The notes beneath the pieces are model-generated. The model searched no databases and had not been told where the DNA came from. It was given only the letters and a program-made list of their open reading frames with translations. The translations under genes were made by a program, and so were the position numbers. From Microcaldota archaeon (GTDB taxonomy: Archaea; Micrarchaeota; Micrarchaeia; Micrarchaeales; Micrarchaeaceae), in assembly GCA_014874295.1 (NCBI GenBank), contig JACWAL010000008.1:1-54407 (forward strand): a DNA stretch of 54,407 bases. The letters run 5' to 3'. Positions 32,746 to 40,828 of the stretch are shown here, piece by piece (position 1 is the first letter of the stretch; each line of letters starts with the position of its first letter).

Positions 32746-33810
32746 TTAGGCCAGGATGCTAATTACGTTGCCCAGTATTGTTTGGTAAGCCTCGCATGAG
32801 GTCCACTGGACGGGCTCGGTCCTGTTCCTTATCTGTTCCCTGACCTCCTTCGCGGCGGTGCCTTCCAGTATTGGCTGCAGGCTGTATTGCATCTCGCGTA
32901 TGTTGCCCAGCTTCCTGTCCCACATGATCGACGGATAGACGTTGCCGAAGCTGTCGAGGAAGATTGAGGCCTCGCCGCTCCTGCTGCTCATAGGCTGTAT
33001 GCCGGTCTCGGCGTATTTCACAAGGTTCTTGAGGAATGCATTCTCCACCATCTGGACTGGGTCAGCACTGAATGCCCTCTTTGAAAGCAGGAAGCGCACC
33101 TCCTCCGCGGCCTTCTTCCCGTCGGCCCTTATGTCGAGGTCCGTATTGCTGTAGTAGTTCCCAGATACTTGGCTGAGGTTGACGTGGAAATCGTTGTATG
33201 TTATCCCCTGCACCTCTTCCATAACGGACTCTATCGTGTTCTTCAGCTCCCCCTGGTTCATCTTGCTCATCGTGTAACCGAAGACGAAAGCCAGGTTGCC
33301 ATGCTCCTTTTCCATCTCCTGCAGCATCTTCGCCATAGCGATGACCTTGTCGTAGTTGCCCGGCACCCCCCTTATCCTGTCGTGGAGCTCATGATGGCCA
33401 TCAAGGCTGAGCGTTATGACAACCCTCGGGATGCCAAGATTGAGTATGGATTCCAGCTTCCTCCTCACAAGCGCAGGATTACACAATGAGTTTGTCGGCA
33501 TGGTGACTATGTAGAGACCCCTGCAACTATCGTTGAAAGCCCTGGCTATCTCATCAATATCGCCCCGCAGGAAGACCTCTCCCCCAGTCAGTTCGATCCA
33601 TCTGAAGCTCGTGTTCTTCGCGGCGAACTGTCGTATCTCATCAATGGAAAGCTCTCCCTTCGGCCTCATCTGCCATATGTTGCACGTGGTGCAGCGGCTT
33701 TGGCATAAGTACGTTATCGAGAAGTTCAGCTTGTATGGATTGCTGAGCTTGCCAAAATTAGATTTCAACGCCGTGGAGATTATCCCAAGCATCTTGCCGT
33801 TCATCCACAT
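32746..33810 (-). CDS. Radical SAM protein with degenerate SPASM-like tail
   Basis: 354 aa. The cluster motif is C-Q-S-R-C-T-T-C near residue 35, followed by ELTGGEVFLRGD near 75 and VITLSLDGHHELHDRIRG near 130. The C-terminal part has the layout of SPASM proteins (ASIFLDSFGNVYPSIMWDRK and LGNIRE), but only one cysteine is left there (WTSCEAY), so extra clusters are unlikely. The substrate is unknown. It lies between the archaeosortase gene and the transposon remnant, and no small peptide gene was found nearby. The start is ATG 33810, but in-frame ATGs at 33804 and 33792 are also possible. Confidence 0.75.
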   Translation of the reverse strand: MWMNGKMLGIISTALKSNFGKLSNPYKLNFSITYLCQSRCTTCNIWQMRPKGELSIDEIRQFAAKNTSFRWIELTGGEVFLRGDIDEIARAFNDSCRGLYIVTMPTNSLCNPALVRRKLESILNLGIPRVVITLSLDGHHELHDRIRGVPGNYDKVIAMAKMLQEMEKEHGNLAFVFGYTMSKMNQGELKNTIESVMEEVQGITYNDFHVNLSQVSGNYYSNTDLDIRADGKKAAEEVRFLLSKRAFSADPVQMVENAFLKNLVKYAETGIQPMSSRSGEASIFLDSFGNVYPSIMWDRKLGNIREMQYSLQPILEGTAAKEVREQIRNRTEPVQWTSCEAYQTILGNVISILA

Positions 33811-33854
33811 ACCTCCTGTATAGCGATATAAATTAGTGCGTCGCTCACATGTGA

Positions 33855-34380
33855 CCTCCTCCCCTACCTGAAGGTAGGAGCTTCCCCCGCGATTGCGGGG
33901 TATGTTCTCGGCTCCTCGACAGCAGCCTCATTTTGAGGTCTTGCATTGTTTCCCCGAGCGTGACTTCCCGCCGGTCCGGCGGTAGCTCTGTTGAGTATAT
34001 TTACTGCGGCATTTATATCCCTATCTATGTGCAGGCCGCACGCGCTGCAGATATATGTCCGCTCTGACAGCGGCATATCCTGGATGTTGCCGCAGCCGCT
34101 GCAGAGTTTCGTCGTGTTCGTTGGGTCTACCTTTATGACTCTCAAACCAGCACTTCCAGCCTTGTATGAGAGCATCTGGATGAACCTCCCCATCGCGAGG
34201 ACGAGCCTCTCGTCTATCTCTGACTGCCTCTTCTCGTCAGGGTATATCCTGAACTTGTATGCCCTCAGCACAGCAGGACCTACTGTCTATCTGTGTTTAT
34301 CTGAGTATATTTATATATACTTTTGTATCATGTCGGTCTGGGCTTTTATCCCCCGCCTAAAGGTAGGGGTTTTAAGCCCT
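33855..34380 (-). mobile_element. Decayed IS200/IS605-type element (internally deleted, ends retained)
   Basis: The right end keeps the hairpin CCTACCT-GA-AGGTAGG (33863-33878) and a second CCCCGC-GATT-GCGGGG (33885-33900). The left end keeps a related imperfect hairpin CCCCGCCTAAAGGTAGGGG (about 34351-34369). Between them only a shortened tnpB remains, and no tnpA is present. Paired subterminal hairpins are the sites single-strand TnpA transposases act on, so the element could be mobilised only if TnpA is supplied elsewhere. The exact outer ends are uncertain by about ten bases. Confidence 0.7.
33864..34271 (-). pseudogene. tnpB: TnpB fragment: N-terminus joined in frame to zinc finger and RuvC-III
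   Basis: 135 aa against a usual 350-400. Residues 1-26 (MLRAYKFRIYPDEKRQSEID) are the normal TnpB beginning. From residue 27 (MGRFIQMLSYKAGSAGLRV) the sequence is the normal C-terminal third: the zinc ribbon CSGCG...CSAC and DRDINAAVNIL with the third RuvC Asp. The first catalytic Asp and the Glu are lost with the missing middle of about 250 residues. The reading frame stays open and ends at the typical GEAPTFR tail. As a nuclease it must be dead. It is probably just a deletion product. Confidence 0.8.
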
Positions 34381-34383
34381 CCC

Positions 34384-34394
34384 TTTATATAAAA
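34384..34394 (+). promoter_or_regulatory. TATA-like box upstream of taw1
   Basis: TTTATATAAAA lies at the outer edge of the IS605-type remnant, 66 bases ahead of the taw1 ATG, so an untranslated leader of about 40 bases is expected. Confidence 0.5.
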
Positions 34395-34459
34395 CCTGAT
34401 GCGTGCATATGCTGTAGAAAAGTCTAAGCCCGTAGTCGCGGTGCTTTCTTAGTGAAACA

Positions 34460-35482
34460 ATGACGGACATACTAGACGCTTTGAAGGAGAAGATGAAGGG
34501 CCAGGGTTACCACTTCGTGGGCAAGCACTCGGCAGTCAAGATCTGCGAGTATACGGCTAATGGCCTGAGAGGAGGGACGCTCTGCTACAAGTATTCGTTT
34601 TATGGCATAAAAAGCTGGCAGTGCGTCCAGGCGACCCCCGCCATAGGCTGTAACCTCAGCTGCAGGTTCTGCTGGCGCATAATACCTGATGAGCTCGGGA
34701 TAAACTGGAACGAGCTGAACGCCGTCGACAAATGGGACGACCCGGAGGGCATAGTGGACGGTATGATAACCGAGCAGAGGAGGATAGTCAGCGGCTTCAA
34801 GGGCGCGGCAGACACGGACACCAAGATGAGGAGATGGCAGGAGGCGAACCAGCCGAGGCATGTCGCGCTCAGCCTGACCGGTGAGCCCACGTTCTACCCG
34901 AAGCTGGGCAAGCTTCTCGAGGCATTCCACACGAGGGGAATAAGCACCTTCCTCGTCAGCAACGGCACGCTGCCCGAGGCCATAGCCAGGCTTGATCCTC
35001 CACCCACACAGCTCTACATATCGCTGCAGGCCCCTGACGAAGAGACATACATGAAGACTACGCGGCCAAAGGTGCCTAACGCCTGGGAGAGGTTCAGGAA
35101 GTCCCTTTCCATGCTGAAGACGCTGGACACGAGGACCGTGCTGCGCATGACGCTCATAAAAGGCCTTAATATGCGGAATCCAGATGGATACGCGGAATTG
35201 ATAAAACTGGCGGGGGTGAACTACGTCGAGGTGAAGGGCTTCTCGTTCGTCGGCTCCTCAAGGGAGGAACAGAGGCATCTCTCGCTGGACAGCATGCCGA
35301 ACCATGACGAGATAAGGGAGTTTGCAAACGCCCTCGCCGAGAAAACTGGGTACATTGTCACAGCCGAGCACAGGGTCAGCAGGATAGTGCTGCTGAGCAG
35401 GGACCAGGCCTCGAAGGACGGCAGGATTATAGACTTCAGCAAGATAGACAAGCGGGAGACCGTTACCGTCGAATCCGCATAA
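34460..35482 (+). CDS. taw1: tRNA 4-demethylwyosine synthase Taw1/TYW1
   Basis: 340 aa radical SAM enzyme making the tricyclic wyosine base at G37 of tRNA-Phe. The signature is CNLSCRFCWR near residue 68 with the second cluster supplied by Cys residues before it (CEYTANGLRGGTLCYK, near 30-45). SLTGEPTFYP near 138 and QLYISLQAPDEETYMK near 190 are typical Taw1 segments. The C-terminal part carries KGFSFVGSSRE. Length is normal for archaeal Taw1 without the flavodoxin domain. The remaining wyosine genes are not in the window. It stands alone, with the PH-domain gene after it on a separate promoter. Confidence 0.94.
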   Translation: MTDILDALKEKMKGQGYHFVGKHSAVKICEYTANGLRGGTLCYKYSFYGIKSWQCVQATPAIGCNLSCRFCWRIIPDELGINWNELNAVDKWDDPEGIVDGMITEQRRIVSGFKGAADTDTKMRRWQEANQPRHVALSLTGEPTFYPKLGKLLEAFHTRGISTFLVSNGTLPEAIARLDPPPTQLYISLQAPDEETYMKTTRPKVPNAWERFRKSLSMLKTLDTRTVLRMTLIKGLNMRNPDGYAELIKLAGVNYVEVKGFSFVGSSREEQRHLSLDSMPNHDEIREFANALAEKTGYIVTAEHRVSRIVLLSRDQASKDGRIIDFSKIDKRETVTVESA

Positions 35483-35483
35483 C

Positions 35484-35494
35484 ATTATATATTT
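35484..35494 (+). promoter_or_regulatory. TATA box of the PH-domain gene
   Basis: ATTATATATTT lies about 20-30 bases ahead of the ATG at 35514 with no ribosome site between, consistent with leaderless transcription. Confidence 0.55.
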
Positions 35495-35513
35495 TGGATG
35501 CTGCTATTAACGC

Positions 35514-36065
35514 ATGGAAACCGATATGCCTGGTATCGACATGGGAATAAACCAGAAGGACGTTGCGCTCGTCAAGGATATGCTTCTTCCGGGTGAAACC
35601 GTGGGCGTCACTGTCCGGCAGAGGAAGTACGCTCCCGGGGGCTCCCTCATAACACCGACAAGCTTGATAGCGACGAGCAACCGCATCATAATAATCAACA
35701 GGGAGAGCCTCGGTATAAGGAAGGACTTCGAGGTCATCGCCTACGACAAAATAACCAGCGTCAGGCTGGAGCATGGCGTCATATCCTCCACAGTATTCGT
35801 CAGGATAGAGGGCTACGACACCGACAGGGGACTGCTCGCCGGCACGGGCAAGCAGGAGGGTGAAATCTCAGGCCTGAAGAACAAGGACGCAAGGGAGTTG
35901 CTGGACTACCTGAACGCGAGGATATCCGAGGCGGGCGCAGCGGGATCCGCGGCGCGCCAGGTATCTGGAGGCGCCTCCGGCAATTACGTCTTCTGCAGCA
36001 AGTGCGGTGCGAAACTCGACGCGTCTGCCAAGTTCTGCAGCAAGTGCGGAGCGAAGATTTCGTAA
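35514..36065 (+). CDS. bPH (PH-like) domain protein with C-terminal zinc ribbon
   Basis: 183 aa. Residues 20-125 are a PH-like domain of the YokE/bPH_2 sort: VRQRKYAPGG, SLIATSNRIIIINRESLG, YDKITSVRLEHGVISSTVF. After an Ala/Gly linker the last 30 residues form a zinc ribbon of CxxC pairs (CSKCG-AKLDASAKF-CSKCG). Proteins of this build are common in archaea and bacteria and may bind membranes or protein partners, but their function is not established. No membrane helix is seen. Confidence 0.75.
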   Translation: METDMPGIDMGINQKDVALVKDMLLPGETVGVTVRQRKYAPGGSLITPTSLIATSNRIIIINRESLGIRKDFEVIAYDKITSVRLEHGVISSTVFVRIEGYDTDRGLLAGTGKQEGEISGLKNKDARELLDYLNARISEAGAAGSAARQVSGGASGNYVFCSKCGAKLDASAKFCSKCGAKIS

Positions 36066-36080
36066 TATTGTGGTGAAGTG

Positions 36081-36448
36081 ATGGACGTAACTAAAAAGCA
36101 ATTGAATTGGGCCTGATAGATTATCCAAAAGTTGCTACCACGGCGTTCATAACCAAAGAAACAGTAGTAGGTGGCGGAAAGCAGGCAGAGGAGGTCGTAG
36201 AACACAACGGTAGCAGATTTGCCACGTCTATGGAAGCTATTGCCTCAAACCTCCATGGCTGGCTTTATGTGGGCTCCGATGGTGCACCAAAAGAGGGGTG
36301 GTATCTCGTTACCAGGGAAAAGGACGCTGAAAACGACAATGTCACCATAAGACTAAAACCGATAACTTATAATGAAGCAAGGAACTTACTCGCCTCGAAG
36401 GACACCAGCAATTATATTATATCACGCGCTCGCAATTACTACGACTAA
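36081..36448 (+). CDS. Unknown protein whose start and body are in different frames
   Basis: I do not recognise the family. The body (36107-36448, about 113 aa) contains GWLYVGSDGAPKEGWYLVT and DNVTIRLKPITYNEARNLL, a compact alpha/beta domain. Its own frame offers only a TTG at 36107 as start, with a stop shortly upstream. A well-placed GGTGA with ATG at 36081 (MDVTKK) is one frame out; shifting by one base at the run ACTAAAAAGC would join MDVTKKAIEL to GLIDYPKV. Either a programmed -1 slip, a single-base indel or the TTG start explains this. It overlaps nothing upstream and precedes a small membrane protein. Confidence 0.5.
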
Positions 36449-36464
36449 GGAGTCAACGGAGACT

Positions 36465-36719
36465 GTGGACTCCGAAGCACGCCTACATTCCCAGAGGGGA
36501 ATGTGGTCTCTTGTAATGTCAGTTTCCGGTGCCGCAACGGCAGTGTCAGCCTTCTTCACAGGTATTGCTGTGTATGCTGACATATCCGTAGCAGCATCAG
36601 TCGGCAGCATCGCAGTCACAGCAACCCTTGCAGGCACTGCCATTTACGCGCTGTATCGGGAAATCAAGGCAAGCAGAGAGATAATGCGCAAGCATGCTTC
36701 AAATTCCACCAAGCAATAA
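36465..36719 (+). CDS. Small membrane protein with two helices
   Basis: About 84 aa. Two hydrophobic helices (residues about 16-36 and 41-61: SVSGAATAVSAFFTGIAVYA and AASVGSIAVTATLAGTAIYA) precede a charged tail (REIKASREIMRKHASN). I see no family match. GTG 36465 follows AAGGAG by about 12 bases; ATG 36501 is an alternative and an ATG at 36372 would overlap the previous gene. Its two helices plus basic tail resemble holin-like or small stress membrane proteins, but no context supports either. Confidence 0.45.
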   Translation: MDSEARLHSQRGMWSLVMSVSGAATAVSAFFTGIAVYADISVAASVGSIAVTATLAGTAIYALYREIKASREIMRKHASNSTKQ

Positions 36720-36752
36720 CATCTCGTGTGGCAGAGCAACCGGGTGACGGCA

Positions 36753-37382
36753 TCAGTGTCTTCTTATCCTCTTTCCGGCGAACCTGTATATCACATAGAG
36801 GACGATGGCGAGCGCGCCCGCAGCCGCCATGGCGATAGCTGCATTGCTTGCATTGAGCGCATAGTAGCCGAACGCCATCAGCACCCCGTTCCAGATCGCC
36901 GTCCCTGCTACCGAGTATGCAAAGAACTTCTTCTGATCCATCTTCGCAAAGCCTGCAGGGAAGCTTATGACCGTTCTGACCACGGGCAGCAGTCTGGTCA
37001 GGAAGACGGCAGGTGGGCCGTTACGTTCGAACCACGCTGAGAAGTCGTCGAGCCAGTGCTCCTTTATGTGCATCTTCTTCAGGTATTTGTACACCACGTC
37101 CTTCTCTATGAAGTACGCGATGTAATAATCCACGGCCATGCCCACAGTCGCGCCCGCCAAGGCCGCAATGAACGCCCACTCGAATGACATGCTGCCCTTC
37201 GCGGCCAGCAGGCCTGCAAGCGGCATGACGACTTCGCTCGGCACCGGCAGCGACGAGCTTTCCATGGCCATCAGTACGGCTATCGACCAGTATCCGTAGC
37301 TCGATATGAAGTTCGTTATCGCCTGCGTTGATCCGAGTATGATGCTGCTCAGTGACGGCAGCGACAGCAACACGTACAGCAA
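36753..37382 (-). CDS. DedA-family (SNARE-associated) membrane protein
   Basis: 209 aa. The family core is present: SSLPVPSEVVMPLAGLLA near residue 42 with the conserved Glu, and VFLTRLLPVVRTVISFPAGFA near 125, with the conserved Arg pair. About five hydrophobic segments are seen. DedA-type proteins act as lipid scramblases or flippases and affect membrane homeostasis. The start is ATG 37382. It is divergent from the pelota gene, with roughly 50 bases between the starts. Confidence 0.9.
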   Translation of the reverse strand: MLYVLLSLPSLSSIILGSTQAITNFISSYGYWSIAVLMAMESSSLPVPSEVVMPLAGLLAAKGSMSFEWAFIAALAGATVGMAVDYYIAYFIEKDVVYKYLKKMHIKEHWLDDFSAWFERNGPPAVFLTRLLPVVRTVISFPAGFAKMDQKKFFAYSVAGTAIWNGVLMAFGYYALNASNAAIAMAAAGALAIVLYVIYRFAGKRIRRH

Positions 37383-37430
37383 AGTACCACTTTATTTATG
37401 TTTGTCCCAATACATTTAAGGACGTTTGCC

Positions 37431-38459
37431 ATGAGGATAGTAAAGTTCCATGAAGACGAGGGAACCCTGTTCCTGAAGCTTGAGACGCTTGAGGACCTCT
37501 GGAGCGCGGCGAGGATCGTCTTCAGCGGCGATTACGTCAGGTCGCGCACGCTTAGGAAGTTCAAGGCGAGCGAGAGCGACAAGGGCGAGATGAAGGAGGT
37601 GATGATAACCGTGCAGGTCGAGAAGATCGAGCTCGACAAGAACGCGCAGCGCCTTAGGTTCACTGGTAAGATAACAGAGGGCAGGCCGCTGGAATACGTG
37701 GTGCTAGGAAGTTACCACACGATAAACGCCGCGCTGGGTGACATGATCGAGATTAGAAAGGAGAGATGGCCGTCGTATATGATGAAGGTGGTCAAGGAGG
37801 CCGTGCGGGAGTCAAAAAGGGCCAGGCTCGGCATAATGGCGATTGACGATGAGAAGGCGCAGCCTGTGCTCCTGCTCGGCTACGGCATAGACTTCAAGAG
37901 CGAGCTTTACAGCCATCTGAGCAAGCGCATGTCGCAGAAGGAGTTCCAGGAGCAGCAGGCCAAGTACTTCGAGGCGATACTGAGGTCGATGGAGCTGATG
38001 GACGTCTCCACCGTAATAATAGCAGGCCCGGGCTTCACGAAGGACGAGCTGAAGAGATACCTCGACGACTCCGGCAAGGCGAAGAAGCTGGGAAAGAGGC
38101 TACTCTATATGCAGGTCAGCAACGCGGAGCGCAGTGGCGTCTACGAGCTAATACGCAGCGACGCCGTCGAGGAGCTGCTGAAGAACGAGCACATAAGGGA
38201 GGAGTTCGTGCTGATGGAGAGGTTCCTGAACGGGCTGTCTTCGAAGGCCTCCAGATACGGCATAGACAACGTCAGCGGTGCGGTAGGCGACTACGAGGCC
38301 ACTGTTGTCATAGTCAATGACAGCGCATTGCCTGACATGGCAGTGCAAAAGCTGCTCTCGAAGGCGGAATCGAGGGGCGTAAAAGTCGAGATATTCAACT
38401 CACAAGATGAGGTTGGGCAGCAGCTGCATTCCTTCAAGGACGTGGCATGCATCGCATAG
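37431..38459 (+). CDS. pelA: Pelota, mRNA surveillance and ribosome rescue factor
   Basis: 342 aa. Domain A (1-130) has the Sm-like fold, starting MRIVKFHEDEGTLFLKLET. The central eRF1-like domain (about 135-265) holds VSTVIIAGPGFTKDELKRYL near 195, with PGF instead of the termination GGQ motif, as in Dom34. The C-terminal domain is near 270-342. Pelota with aEF1A/ABCE1 opens ribosomes stalled on broken mRNA. ATG 37431 matches the family start; an upstream in-frame ATG at 37398 would add an unlikely leader. Confidence 0.94.
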   Translation: MRIVKFHEDEGTLFLKLETLEDLWSAARIVFSGDYVRSRTLRKFKASESDKGEMKEVMITVQVEKIELDKNAQRLRFTGKITEGRPLEYVVLGSYHTINAALGDMIEIRKERWPSYMMKVVKEAVRESKRARLGIMAIDDEKAQPVLLLGYGIDFKSELYSHLSKRMSQKEFQEQQAKYFEAILRSMELMDVSTVIIAGPGFTKDELKRYLDDSGKAKKLGKRLLYMQVSNAERSGVYELIRSDAVEELLKNEHIREEFVLMERFLNGLSSKASRYGIDNVSGAVGDYEATVVIVNDSALPDMAVQKLLSKAESRGVKVEIFNSQDEVGQQLHSFKDVACIA

Positions 38460-38538
38460 CCTTTGCAGGACTCCAACCTTTTTATATTTGCCGCCTTAAT
38501 ATTATACCGTACTTTTACTCACAAGTTCAAGTGTTCTC

Positions 38539-38949
38539 ATGAAGGCTGCGAACGGAAAACTCATAGCCATAGTAAGGATTAGGGGCAAGGTCAACCTCAA
38601 CTACAACATAGAGGAGACGATGCAGAGGCTGAACCTGAAGGCCGTGAACAACTGCTCCCTCGTGAAGCTTACGGACTCGTACAAGGGCATGATAAACAAG
38701 TGCCAGAACCACGTGGCATATGGCGAGATAGACGAGCCCACGCTCGCGAAGCTGCTCGCCAGGCACGTGCCCGGCGCTAACGCGAAGGAGGTCATTGGGG
38801 GCAAGCTCGACTCCGTAAAGGAGAGCATGCCGCTCAGGCTTCACCCTCCGAGGAGGGGCTATAGGGCGATAAAGCAGAGCTTCAACCAGGGAGGGCAAGC
38901 GGGCTATATGGGCAGCGACATAAACAAGCTAATAGGAAGGATGATCTGA
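38539..38949 (+). CDS. rpl30: Ribosomal protein uL30
   Basis: 136 aa. The uL30 fold is shown by LIAIVRIRGKVNLNYNIEET and TMQRLNLKAVNNCSLVK, and the archaeal C-terminal extension by LRLHPPRRGYRAIKQSFNQG. The TATA-like CTTTTTATATT about 60 bases upstream predicts a leader of roughly 30 bases. Its stop overlaps the start of the uL15 gene by one base (TGATG), so the two are translationally coupled. These genes normally end the spc ribosomal operon, but here secY does not follow. Confidence 0.93.
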   Translation: MKAANGKLIAIVRIRGKVNLNYNIEETMQRLNLKAVNNCSLVKLTDSYKGMINKCQNHVAYGEIDEPTLAKLLARHVPGANAKEVIGGKLDSVKESMPLRLHPPRRGYRAIKQSFNQGGQAGYMGSDINKLIGRMI

Positions 38950-39365
38950 TGGTCGTAAGGATTGAAAAGCGCAAGAGGAAGTACCTCGGCACCAGGAGAT
39001 GGGGCAAGGGCAACATCAAGAACGCCAGGGGCAAGGGAGACAGAGGAGGCGTCGGAAATGCGGGTGCGCGCAAGCACAATTTCACCTGGATGACCGCAAA
39101 GGCCCCGTGGCTGCTCAGCAGGAAGGGCTTCACGAAGTGGAACCCAGCCATGCTCGAAGAGACCAACCTGCGCGAGCTCGGCTCCATGAAGGAGGGGAGC
39201 GACGGCTACATAACGCTAAAGGGCCGCAAGGTTCTGAGCAACGGCTCGCTATCGAGGCCGGTGAAGGTCAAAGCTTCTGGCTTCTCCAAGAAGGCAGTGG
39301 AGAAAATAAAAGCGGCTGGTGGCGAGACCGTGGTGCTTGGCGCCGGGAGCCCAGATGATGCTTAA
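38949..39365 (+). CDS. rpl15: Ribosomal protein uL15
   Basis: 138 aa. The basic Gly/Arg-rich N-terminal tail RKRKYLGTRRWGKGNIKN and KGDRGGVGNAGARKHN reaches into the 23S core. The globular half holds GFTKWNPAMLEETNLRELG and VKASGFSKKAVEKI. Length is typical for archaea. In most archaea secY follows uL15; here a glycosyltransferase gene starts at the next base instead. Confidence 0.95.
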   Translation: MVVRIEKRKRKYLGTRRWGKGNIKNARGKGDRGGVGNAGARKHNFTWMTAKAPWLLSRKGFTKWNPAMLEETNLRELGSMKEGSDGYITLKGRKVLSNGSLSRPVKVKASGFSKKAVEKIKAAGGETVVLGAGSPDDA

Positions 39366-40523
39366 ATGCCTCTGAATATCGCGTTCTACACTGATTCATA
39401 CCTTCCGGCCGTCGACGGCGTCGTCACTTCGATAAATAACTTCGCGTCCGAGCTGGAGCGCAGAGGCCACAAGGTCTACATCTTCACCGCTGGGAAGAAG
39501 GATGGCAACGAGAGCGCGTACAATGTCTTCTTCTCGAAAGGCGTGAGGTTCAAGAAGTATCCGCAGTACACCTTCGCCGTGTTTCCTTACCTTTCTGCGA
39601 GCAGAGCGCGCAAGCTGAAGATAGATTTGGTGCATGCGCACACCCCATTCTCGATGGGTATATCAGGGCTCATGGCTTCGAAGGTCAACCGCGTCCCCAT
39701 AGTTGGGTCATTCCACACGCTGTTCACTGACAAGTCCGTAATAAAAGAGTACGTCAGCAGCAACGGTTTCCTAGAAAGCATGGCGAGCAGGTACTCCTGG
39801 AGCTACGCGCGCTTCTTCTACAACAAGTGCGACCTCGTGACCGCGCCAAGCAGGGCGATAGAGGAGCTGCTCCACAGGCACAGAATAATGGACACCAGAG
39901 TCATAGAGAATGGCGTCGACACGAAGCTGTTCAACCCGCGCGTGAACGGCAAGGCGATAAGGAAGATGCTCATCGGGGACAGCAGGAAGAAGGTCGTCAT
40001 GTACGTCGGGAGAGTGAGCATAGAGAAGAAGCTCGACGTCATGATAAACGCGGCCAGGCTGCTCAGAAAGAGTGACCTGGTCTTCGTTATAATAGGAGGT
40101 GGACCTTCACTCGAGCACTACAAGTCCATGGTGAGGCGCCACGGCCTGGAGGGCATGTTCAGGTTCCTCGGCTTCGTCGAGAACGCGAAGCTGCCGGAAT
40201 ATTACGCGGCAAGCGATGTCTTCTGCATACCATCAACGTTCGAGACACAGGGTATAGTTTCGATAGAGGCGATGGCGTGCGGCAAGCCTGTCGTAGGTGC
40301 GGACTACCTTGCGCTGAAGGAGTTGATAAGGAACGGGTACAACGGCGAGAAGTTCGAGCCGAACGATGCGCAGGGCTGCGCCTCGAAGATAGAAAAGGTT
40401 ATAAATGATGTCGACAGATATAAGGGAATGGCGGCAACCGCCGAGAGGTTCTCCATTGAGAGTACCACCGACAGGCTGCTCAAGGTCTATAACGAAATAA
40501 CGGAGCAGAAATCCGCCCATTGA
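39366..40523 (+). CDS. GT4-family glycosyltransferase
   Basis: 385 aa GT-B enzyme. The N-terminal acceptor domain begins NIAFYTDSYLPAVDGVVTSI, and HAHTPFSMGISG follows near residue 90. The donor domain starts near 200 with VVMYVGRVSIEKKLDVMI and has the GT4 signature PSTFETQGIVSIEAMACGKPVVG near 285. The pattern resembles diacylglycerol or phosphatidylinositol glycosyltransferases, so a glycolipid or glycan product at the membrane is likely. It starts at the base after the uL15 stop, so it belongs to a ribosomal operon, and a TATA-like CTATTTAAC after its end starts the next unit. Confidence 0.87.
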   Translation: MPLNIAFYTDSYLPAVDGVVTSINNFASELERRGHKVYIFTAGKKDGNESAYNVFFSKGVRFKKYPQYTFAVFPYLSASRARKLKIDLVHAHTPFSMGISGLMASKVNRVPIVGSFHTLFTDKSVIKEYVSSNGFLESMASRYSWSYARFFYNKCDLVTAPSRAIEELLHRHRIMDTRVIENGVDTKLFNPRVNGKAIRKMLIGDSRKKVVMYVGRVSIEKKLDVMINAARLLRKSDLVFVIIGGGPSLEHYKSMVRRHGLEGMFRFLGFVENAKLPEYYAASDVFCIPSTFETQGIVSIEAMACGKPVVGADYLALKELIRNGYNGEKFEPNDAQGCASKIEKVINDVDRYKGMAATAERFSIESTTDRLLKVYNEITEQKSAH

Positions 40524-40537
40524 CTATTTAACATTGA

Positions 40538-40828
40538 GTCTACACAAAGTTACAACAACAGATAACAGGCGATTTACTGGCAAATGAGAGCGGGCCGGAA
40601 AAGGATACAAAGCAGGAAGCCCCTGTTTCTTCTGAGGCCCAGGAAAGCACTAAAAGGCCGAGTCTAACCTCCCAGAAGGAGGAGAAAAGGCCGTCGATAC
40701 TCGACCTTATAAACGAATCCAGCCACCCGGAGGCGATCAAGATAAAGGCCGACATCGAGGAGGTCAGGAAGAAGAGAAGGGCGCTCATCGACCAGATAAA
40801 GGCGTTCAAGCGCAGACTGAGCTACAAG
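40538..40828 (+). other. Coding-like extension ahead of the coiled-coil gene, no canonical start
   Basis: The frame of the next gene is open for 97 codons back to a TGA at 40535 and reads as a real protein (ESGPEKDTKQEAPVSSEAQE, then KRPSILDLINESSHPEAIK) but contains no ATG, GTG or TTG. A CTG at 40577, seven bases after GGCGA, is the best non-canonical candidate. Confidence 0.5.
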
